A stretch of DNA of 21,725 nucleotides, taken from NCBI GenBank assembly GCA_023419055.1, contig JAEZYO010000931.1, positions 1 through 21,725 on the forward strand. Reading direction: 5' to 3'. This document shows positions 13,812-19,728 of the stretch, one piece after another. Each line of letters opens with the position of its first letter. Position 1 is the first letter of the stretch. The notes beneath the pieces were generated by a model. That model worked only from the letters and a program-made list of their open reading frames with translations. It did not search any database and had not been told where the DNA came from. The stretch comes from Pseudomonadota bacterium (GTDB lineage Bacteria > Myxococcota > Polyangia > Polyangiales > Polyangiaceae). Made by a program: the position numbers and the translations under genes.

Positions 13812-15503
13812 ATGGAGAGGCCAACTTGGAGGGCACTGCTCGTGGCCGCGCCGTGCTTGGCGCTACTCGCGCTCGCCTGCGGGAGAACGTCGCGGCAACA
13901 CGACTTCGGGCCGGGTACGTCCGCCGGTGGTAGCGCTGGCTCCGGGGGAAACGGCGGCGCTTCCGGGGCCGGCTCTTCGGAGTGCACCCCCATCGCCCCG
14001 CGGCTCGTCCGCTTGAGCTTTCCCCAGCTCACTCGAGCCCTGGGCGCGCTGCTCGGCCCGGAGCTCGAGCGAGCGCTCGAGGACGAGCTCGGGATCGACT
14101 CGAGGCAGAACTTTCGAGCGCTGGACGTGGAAGGCAACGCCATCGGCGATGGGGTGTTCGCACAGAGCGATAGCCTCGCGGACCGCGCGGGGGAGTACGT
14201 CGGCGAGCACTTCGCGGAGATCACGGGCTGCGCCGAGAACCCGACGTACGACTGCGTGAAGGAGTTCGTGTGGAGCCTCGCCGAGCGAGCGTACCGGCGC
14301 CCGATCACGGACGCCGAGCGCGATTCGCTCGAGCAACAGCTGATCGAGGCCGAGAGCTTCGGCGCTACCGTCGAAGAAGCCGCTCGCTACGGCGCCTACG
14401 CCGTCTTCGAGTCGCCTGGCTTCGTCTATCGCACCGAGTTCGGCCTCGCCGGCGAGGGCGCCGAGGAGACGCTGCTCGCGCCGCACGAGCTCGCGAGCTC
14501 GCTCTCCTTCTTCATCACGGGAGGTCCCCCCGACCAGGAGCTGCTCGAGGCTGCGGCCGAGGACCAGCTCTCGACGCCGGAGGCCATCGCCCCGCACGTG
14601 GAGCGCCTGCTCTCGAGTGAGGCCGGGCGCGCGAACCTCGAGGCGGCCATGCTGGCGCGCTTCGGCGCGCCGAACGTCGAGCTCGTGGTGCTCGATCCGG
14701 CCGTCTTCCCGAGCGTCGATCGTGCGCTCATCGACTCCATGAGCGCTGAAGCGCGGGCGTTCGTTCAGGGGACGCTGTGGAGCGGCGGCGTCAGCGATCT
14801 CTTGACCTCGCGGCGAACCCGCATCGATCAGCGCCTGGCGGAGCACTACGGGCTCGAGTTCCCGCCCGCGGGCGCGAGCGTCGACGACTCCGGTTTCGCG
14901 GACATCGAGCTCCCCGAAGAGCACTCGGGGTTTTTGACCAAAGCGGCGGCGCTGACCGGCAGGGCTCGTCCGGAGAGAGCCTCCGTCGTGTTGCGCGGCA
15001 CCTGGGTCCGCGAGCTCTTGTGCCTGGAAAACCCTCCGTTCCCGGATTTCTCGGAGCCGATCGTCCCACCGCAAGAGACGACCACGGAGCGGGAGAAGGC
15101 GGAGGCTCGCATGGAGACTCCGCCCTGCAATGGTTGTCACGTCCTCATCGATCCTTTCGGCCTCGCGCTCGATCAATTCGACGCCATCGGCCGTTTCCGC
15201 ACCGAAGACGAGAACGGGAACCTCATCGACCCCGCGGTGACGCTGCCGGAAGAAGCGGGCGGCCTCGCCGTGGCGAACGCGGTCGAGCTCGGCGCGGCCA
15301 TTTCCGGCGAGCCGTTCATCGCCTGCATGGCTAAATCGTTCTTCGACTACGCGCTCGCGGAGGGCTCCGTGGCGCTCGACGGCTGCGAGGTCGAGGCGGT
15401 GCTCGACGCACGGAGCGCCTCGGGCGACCTCTCCTTCTCGGAGCTCGTCCGAAAGGTGGCGCTCTCGAAGACGCTCACCATGCGTGGAGGGGCCGAGCCA
15501 TGA
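13812..15503 (+). CDS. DUF1592/DUF1588-type lipoprotein with a CxxCH motif
   Basis: A 563-aa secreted protein of the DUF1595-DUF1592-DUF1588-DUF1585 family common in Planctomycetes and myxobacteria. Residues 1-23 form a lipoprotein signal (WRALLVAAPCLALLALACG, Cys23), followed by a Gly/Ser spacer (36-57). DUF1595-like sequence starts near 148 (CVKEFVWSLAERAYRRPIT). DUF1592 follows (about 195-320: ESPGFVYRTEFG, HELASSLSFFITGG), then DUF1588 (about 370-470: HSGFLTKAAALTGRARPERAS, TPPCNGCHVLIDPFGLALDQFD) and DUF1585 (about 505-560). CNGCH at 439-443 has the form of a c-type heme site. The N-terminal DUF1587 is short or absent. The ATG at 13812 has GGAGGCGAGG upstream; the frame is open further upstream (from 13605) but without a lipoprotein signal. 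It is coupled by ATGA to the DUF1552 gene. Role unknown; inferred cell-surface redox or substrate binding. Confidence 0.9.
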   Translation: MERPTWRALLVAAPCLALLALACGRTSRQHDFGPGTSAGGSAGSGGNGGASGAGSSECTPIAPRLVRLSFPQLTRALGALLGPELERALEDELGIDSRQNFRALDVEGNAIGDGVFAQSDSLADRAGEYVGEHFAEITGCAENPTYDCVKEFVWSLAERAYRRPITDAERDSLEQQLIEAESFGATVEEAARYGAYAVFESPGFVYRTEFGLAGEGAEETLLAPHELASSLSFFITGGPPDQELLEAAAEDQLSTPEAIAPHVERLLSSEAGRANLEAAMLARFGAPNVELVVLDPAVFPSVDRALIDSMSAEARAFVQGTLWSGGVSDLLTSRRTRIDQRLAEHYGLEFPPAGASVDDSGFADIELPEEHSGFLTKAAALTGRARPERASVVLRGTWVRELLCLENPPFPDFSEPIVPPQETTTEREKAEARMETPPCNGCHVLIDPFGLALDQFDAIGRFRTEDENGNLIDPAVTLPEEAGGLAVANAVELGAAISGEPFIACMAKSFFDYALAEGSVALDGCEVEAVLDARSASGDLSFSELVRKVALSKTLTMRGGAEP

Positions 15504-17041
15504 TGTCCTATCGCTACAAGCGTCGCTCGTTTTTGGCAGGGATCGGCGGAGCGGTCGGGCTCTACACGCTCCTTCGCAACGTGGAGGCGAGCGCCGACGG
15601 CGTGAAGCCGCCGCCGCGCCTGCTCATGATGTACTGGCCCGTCGGGACGGTGCGCTACCGCTTTCTGCCGACCGGCACGGGCTCGAGCTACGTCACTTCG
15701 CCCATCCTTCAGCCGTTCGAGACGGCCGGGCTCAGAGATGACCTGATCGTCCTTTATGGGCTCAAGCATCAGTTCAACGCGGGTGGCAGCGGCGGCTCCG
15801 AGGGAGGTGTCGTCTTGGCCACGACTGGAGTCGACATCCCCGGAACTCGCGAGAACGGCGGCGAGCACGACGACGCCATCGCCGGCGGGCCCTCCTTCGA
15901 TCAGATCTTCCTCAAGAACGTGCCGGAGCTCGCGAGCACCCACGGCTACGTGAACGCGATCGGCGACGCGCGGGTCGACTCGCACGAGACCTCTTGCCGC
16001 TGCCTCTCTTACGGCTACGAAACTCGGGAGATCGTGTCGGCGAATCCCGGCGGCATGCTCACCGAGCATGTCCCGCTCTTGCCGGAGACGAGCCCGTTTG
16101 CGCTCTACACGCAGCTCTTTTCGGGCTTCGTGCCGGGGACGGGCGAGGCCGGCGCGATGCTGCGCGCGCTCCGGCTGCGGAAGAGCGTGCTCGACTCGTC
16201 GCTCCGCGACCTCGAGCGCCTGCGCACGCTCGCTCCGGCTAGCGAGCGCGAGAAGATCGATCTGCACGCGGAAGCGATCCGCAAGGTCGAGCTCGAGCTC
16301 ACGAACGCTCTCGGCGAGGCAGAGGCCGGCAGCTGCGCGCTCCCGCCGGCGCCCGACAGCGCCCTCTCTGCTCCCACCGGCTCCCAGTTCTACTACGGTA
16401 ACGCCAAGAGCGAGGTGGACGAGAGCCCGGCGCTCGAGACGCTGGGCAAGCTTCACCTCGGCGTCATCCGCGCGGCGTTCCAGTGCGACCTCGTGCGCGT
16501 CGCCACGTTTCAGTGGGCCTCGGCGGTGAACCACGTCGCCTTCAAGGGGCTCTACCCGGGCGAGCCCGACACCTCTTACCGGCATCACCCGCTGAGCCAT
16601 CGCATCCTCCAGAGCCCCGCGGACGGACCTCCCGCCGACGCCCAGTCCGCCGACGGCCTCGAGTTTTTGGCCAACGTCCAGACCTGGTTCAATCGGAAGA
16701 CGGCCGACGTCCTTGCTGAATTCAAGACCGCGACCGACGCCTACGGCGGTTCATTGCTCGATCACACCGTCGTCCCCTTCTTCACGGAGACCGCCAACAC
16801 GACTCATGCCCGGCAGCCGCTTCCGGCGCTGCTCCTCGGCGGTCGCGCGCTCGGCCTTCAGGGCGGGCAGTTCCAGAACTTCGAAGGCAAGCCCCGTCAC
16901 GCGAACGACCTCTGGCTCACCATCGCGCAAGCCTTCTTCCCCGACGCGGGGAACGTGCTCGAGCCGCTTTCGGCCGAGAAGTTCGTGCAGGACGAGACCA
17001 AGTTCACGGGCCCCATCGAGGGGTTGTGGGTGAAGCCGTAG
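15500..17041 (+). CDS. DUF1552 protein with Tat signal
   Basis: A 513-aa DUF1552 protein, the standard partner of DUF1592-type proteins. The N-terminus carries a twin-arginine export signal (YKRRSFLAG at 6-14, Arg8 and Arg9, then GIGGAVGLYTLL), so a folded, possibly cofactor-bearing protein is exported to the periplasm or surface. Family-like blocks: PRLLMMYWPVGTVRYRF near 39-55, DDLIVLYGLKHQF, a mid-region helix pair around residues 215-275, the LGVIRAAFQCDLVRVATFQW block near 315-335 and the C-terminal GGSLLDHTVVPFF. The ATG overlaps the upstream stop (ATGA); a second ATG follows directly. Known: the DUF1592/DUF1552 pair co-occurs widely but has no established biochemical role. Function is therefore not assigned. 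Confidence 0.9.
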   Translation: MMSYRYKRRSFLAGIGGAVGLYTLLRNVEASADGVKPPPRLLMMYWPVGTVRYRFLPTGTGSSYVTSPILQPFETAGLRDDLIVLYGLKHQFNAGGSGGSEGGVVLATTGVDIPGTRENGGEHDDAIAGGPSFDQIFLKNVPELASTHGYVNAIGDARVDSHETSCRCLSYGYETREIVSANPGGMLTEHVPLLPETSPFALYTQLFSGFVPGTGEAGAMLRALRLRKSVLDSSLRDLERLRTLAPASEREKIDLHAEAIRKVELELTNALGEAEAGSCALPPAPDSALSAPTGSQFYYGNAKSEVDESPALETLGKLHLGVIRAAFQCDLVRVATFQWASAVNHVAFKGLYPGEPDTSYRHHPLSHRILQSPADGPPADAQSADGLEFLANVQTWFNRKTADVLAEFKTATDAYGGSLLDHTVVPFFTETANTTHARQPLPALLLGGRALGLQGGQFQNFEGKPRHANDLWLTIAQAFFPDAGNVLEPLSAEKFVQDETKFTGPIEGLWVKP

Positions 17042-17096
17042 ACGTCGATTCGGTCCCTTCTCCTCATTGCCTGATTCGTGTAGCTTTCCTGCCGCG

Positions 17097-17119
17097 GTTC
17101 GCCCCGGCGGGGGGCGAAC
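17097..17119 (+). terminator. Strong hairpin between the DUF1552 gene and the 17141 gene
   Basis: GTTCGCCCC (17097-17105) and GGGGCGAAC (17111-17119) form a perfect 9-bp stem with a 5-base loop. It lies 55 bp after the DUF1552 stop and 21 bp before the next ATG, with no T-run after it. It could end the upstream transcript or be a 5'-leader structure of the downstream gene. Confidence 0.45.
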
Positions 17120-17140
17120 GGAGGAGGAAATGAGGGAATC

Positions 17141-17908
17141 ATGGCAAATAGTCTGTCAGCGATGAAGTCGACGCTCTTGGCGCTCGTACCGGAGGAGGTG
17201 GACGAGCCGCGCTTGCCGATGGCGACGGCGCTGCAGGAGGCGAACGATCTCTGGACGCTCGCGAGCGACCCGAAGGTGGGCAAGGAGCTCGTGAAGGTGG
17301 GGCTGAACCCCGAGGCGGTGGATCGCCTGCGGGAGGTCTTGGATGCAGCGCGCGAAGCACAATCGCAGTGGACGGTCTCTCGTGACGCGAGCAAGAGCCA
17401 GACGCAGGTGGACCTCGAGCGACGCTCCGAGCGCTTGCGCGCGGACCTCCTCTCGGCGTGCCGCTGGAGCCTGCGCTCCGATCGCGTGGCCAAGGGCACG
17501 CTCAGTGCGATCGCCACCGGCGAAGGCGTCGCGGATCTCACTCAGGATCTGAACGACCTCGCCGAGCTCATCACGCGCAAGCGCGATTCGTTCACCACCG
17601 ACTCCACGTTCGACGCGCGCCGTGCCGCCGAGGAAGCGCGCGCTCTCGCTACCGAGCTCGCCGCGAGCACCAGCACCGAGCGCCTCTTGGAAGATCAAGC
17701 GCGCGCCAAGGATCTTCGCGATCGGGCGTACACCCTGCTCGACGACCTCGTCGCCGAGATCCGTGAAGCGGGTCAGTACGCATTCCGAAACGACGCGCGC
17801 CTGCGCCAGCAGTTTGCGAGCTCGTACCTGCGCCGCCGCCGCCGCCGGAGTGCCAGCGAAACCGAACCCCAAGTTCCAGTCCCACCGGAAAACACGGAAA
17901 ACAGCTAA
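17141..17908 (+). CDS. Helical, probably coiled-coil protein, unidentified
   Basis: A 255-aa charged protein without signal peptide or membrane helix. Nearly the whole length (about 25-225) reads as amphipathic helix rich in Ala, Glu, Arg, Leu and Asp. Examples are EAVDRLREVLDAAREAQSQW, DLERRSERLRADLLSA, DLNDLAELITRKRDSF and LLEDQARAKDLRDRAYTLLDD. After residue 229 there is a basic run (YLRRRRRRS) and a Pro/Glu tail ending ENTENS. I do not recognise a family; cytoplasmic location is inferred. GAGGG at 17132-17136 is the likely Shine-Dalgarno for the ATG at 17141. A 12-codon out-of-frame ORF (ATG 17130 to TGA 17163-17165) overlaps this start. The gene is followed directly by the CCCGTACC repeat array. 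Confidence 0.75.
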   Translation: MANSLSAMKSTLLALVPEEVDEPRLPMATALQEANDLWTLASDPKVGKELVKVGLNPEAVDRLREVLDAAREAQSQWTVSRDASKSQTQVDLERRSERLRADLLSACRWSLRSDRVAKGTLSAIATGEGVADLTQDLNDLAELITRKRDSFTTDSTFDARRAAEEARALATELAASTSTERLLEDQARAKDLRDRAYTLLDDLVAEIREAGQYAFRNDARLRQQFASSYLRRRRRRSASETEPQVPVPPENTENS

Positions 17909-17917
17909 ATTGGGCTT

Positions 17918-18054
17918 CCCGTACCGTGCCGGCGGGCTCCCGTACCACGGGGGGGCCGCTCCCGTACCCCCCGGGGCGCCTTCCCGTACCGTGCCGGCGG
18001 GCTCCCGTACCGTGCCGGCGGGCTCCCCGTACCGTGGCGGCGGCTTCCCGTACC
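17918..18054. repeat. Seven CCCGTACC boxes at 21-22 bp periodicity
   Basis: CCCGTACC starts at 17918, 17939, 17961, 17983, 18004, 18026 and 18047; the steps are 21, 22, 22, 21, 22 and 21 bp, two turns of B-DNA. Units 1, 4 and 5 share the remainder GTGCCGGCGGGCT; units 2, 3, 6 and 7 diverge. There is no conserved dyad large enough for CRISPR and no unique spacers. The array begins 10 bp after the 17141 gene stop. It may be a DNA-binding array, a replication-slippage product or a REP-like element. Confidence 0.85.
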
Positions 18055-18429
18055 GGGTGCGGGAGCATGGCTGAGCGGTGCGGGAGCCTTCGCCGAGCGG
18101 GCGGCGACACTCCGGCGGCGGTAGGTGAGGCGCGGAGGAGGTGAGCGGCCAGCGCCGAAGGCTGGCGGAAAGCGTTCGGAGCCTTCGGCGATCTAGGCCT
18201 CGAGATCCTTTCTTACTACCGTCGGAGTGATGTCCTCGCCGAAGCCAGAGCAAGCCGCCCGTCGAGAGATCGATCGGGCGCGTGCCCTGCGGTGCGACGA
18301 GCCACGAAGCGTTAGAGAAGGGCTTTTCCGGGCGTAGACCACGTACGGAGTCGCGGAGTCTGGCTGTCTTCTCGCTCACTGGGGCCAGGGATCGTGCGAT
18401 GGCGAGGTGCGCGCGGCTTGGACGAAGTC
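18055..18429. other. Intergenic stretch without a convincing gene; contains an inverted repeat
   Basis: After the repeat array no ORF here has family-like sequence. CGCCGAAGGC (18153-18162) and GCCTTCGGCG (18181-18190) are a perfect 10-bp inverted repeat with an 18-base gap, and the nested GCCAGC/GCTGGC pair (18148-18166) gives a competing hairpin. A related GGAGCCTTCG occurs at about 18081. The alternatives could act as a transcript end for the converging genes, but no U-tract is present. The minus strand stays open in the frame of the HNH domain through this whole stretch, which is probably a G+C effect. Confidence 0.4.
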
Positions 18430-19478
18430 CCCTCCCGAAGTCGTCCTCGGCGGCGAGGGCGTTGTGTGCCTGACAGCGGAGCGTGAGGTTCTGTACGGTA
18501 GACTCACCGCCACGGGCGAAGGCGAGCAGGTGATGCTGCTCGAGGTGGTGCGTCTCCGCGCAGCGCCTTCCCGTCCGAGACGGTTTCGTCGGCTGGTGTC
18601 GATCCTCGAAGGAGGGCATTCGGTGAGGGCTTCCGAGGTCGCTTCGTCACGGCGTACTTCTGGCGCTCGAGCTCGGCCACGAACATGCGCATGGCACGCA
18701 GATGAAGCTCATCGAGCGCGGGGCGCGTGGTCGAGTGAGAAAGCAGGGCTCGTGCTTCCTCGACGAGCGTCACGTACTCCTCACTTGCCGTAAACTGCAC
18801 GCTGAACCGTTGCGGGGCGAGCGATTCCGGCGCGGGGCTGGGTGGTGGCGCCGCCTGCTGCTCCTGGTCGTCCACGTCCTCCATGATGTCGTTCGCTCTC
18901 TTCTCAGCGTCCTCCATCCAATCACGCGGGCGATCGCCGGGTTCGAGCTCCCGAACGGGGCACGTCGACTGAACGAACTCGCTCCAGGTGGGCGCCTTCG
19001 GGACCAGCCGCGCCGGCGGCGGACCGAGCGGCTCGATGCGAGGCGGTACGTCCGGCAAGGGATCGAGCAGGCGCACGAGTCGAGCGATTTCCTTCTTGGT
19101 CCGGTGCTTGGCGCGAGCGAGAACTTCGCGCAGGTTCTGCTCGGTAAGATGCGGACCGAGCATCAAGAGACCCGTGAGGTGAAGCTCACCGGTGGCGATG
19201 GCGTCGCGCAATAGAGGAAAGCGACGGACCAGGCGAGCGGCGGTGACCCGGCGGTAGGCTTCGTCCTCGGAGAAGCGCAGCTCATAGATGCAATACGCGT
19301 ACAAACTCGAGCAGGCGCGGGTGCGATGGGCGCCGCGAGCTTCGATCTCGGCGAGGTGCACGAGCAGAGCGGCGAGCAGTTGGTTCGAACGACCGATGAG
19401 CAGGCGCGTCGCGACGAGCAGCTCCGCGTCGCTGAGGCTGGTTGGTTCGGCGAGCTCACTAGATGAAACGGCGCTCAT
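18430..19478 (-). pseudogene. HNH endonuclease gene broken by frameshift and apparent deletion
   Basis: The first frame runs from ATG 19478 to a stop at 18504 (324 codons). Its N-terminal part is typical of the multicopy myxobacterial HNH proteins: LSDAELLVATRLLIGRSNQLLAALLVHLAEIEAR, SLYAYCIYELRFSEDEAYRR and HLTGLLMLGPHL, later FTASEEYVTLVEEARALLSH and LHLRAMRMFVAELERQKY. After KRPRKPSPN this frame becomes meaningless. The HNH domain continues in another minus-strand frame (from about 18619): RHQPTKPSRTGRRCAETHHLEQHHLLAFARGGES, LRCQAHNALAAEDDFGR, ending near 18430. The usual stretch between RHIPA and GRRC, with its RDGxRC zinc-binding segment, is missing, so about 20 codons appear deleted as well as the frame being shifted. 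The second frame has no nearby stop. Function is probably lost. Confidence 0.8.
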
Positions 19479-19565
19479 CGCGCTCGAGTTCAATGAGGTG
19501 CAGCCTACACCCTGATTTTCGGCGCCTCGCATCGCCGCCCTCGCGAGCGATCGCGCTTCGAAACG

Positions 19566-19629
19566 GACCAGTCTGCGACCAGACATCGCGGGGTTAGAGA
19601 TTGTGGCCAGACGTCTGGTCACAATCTCT
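19566..19629. promoter_or_regulatory. 34-bp near-perfect palindrome with clustered GACCAGAC boxes
   Basis: 19596-19629 is an inverted repeat of two abutting 17-base arms centred between 19612 and 19613: AGAGATTGTGGCCAGAC and GTCTGGTCACAATCTCT, with 16 Watson-Crick pairs and one G/T. The core CCAGACGTCTGG is perfect. GACCAGAC-type boxes occur at 19566 (one mismatch), 19577 (exact), 19605 (one mismatch) and 19613 (exact, reverse). The cluster lies between divergent genes, 97-160 bp upstream of the DUF4157 start at 19726 and 88 bp or more from the HNH start. No T-run follows, so an operator is preferred over a terminator. Confidence 0.65.
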
Positions 19630-19712
19630 GCCTCGAAATCGACCCGGGAGCGTCGACTTTGCGGCACCGATCGCGGAAAATCGGAGCCTCTACCTCGTGC
19701 AGGTTCCCGCAA

Positions 19713-19728
19713 AAGGATACCGCCCATG
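19713..19728 (+). promoter_or_regulatory. Ribosome binding site of the DUF4157 gene
   Basis: AAGGA at 19713-19717 precedes ATG 19726 by eight bases, a normal spacing. It supports this start codon, which begins MSAYEPLLKKPK. Confidence 0.6.

Noticed and set aside
12815..14308. 497-aa minus-strand ORF over ArsR, AHSA1 and the start of the DUF1592 gene
   Set aside because: Composition is Ser/Arg/Ala-rich without motifs; three real genes explain the region.
17918..18054. CRISPR array
   Set aside because: Repeat units are only 21-22 bp including the variable part, with no unique spacers of 30 bp or more and no cas genes nearby.
18153..18190. Attachment site or transposon end
   Set aside because: Only a 10-bp inverted repeat with no transposase or integrase and no target duplication is visible.
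19596..19629. Rho-independent terminator
   Set aside because: The stem is long enough but no T-run follows on either strand, and it lies between divergent gene starts, not after a gene.
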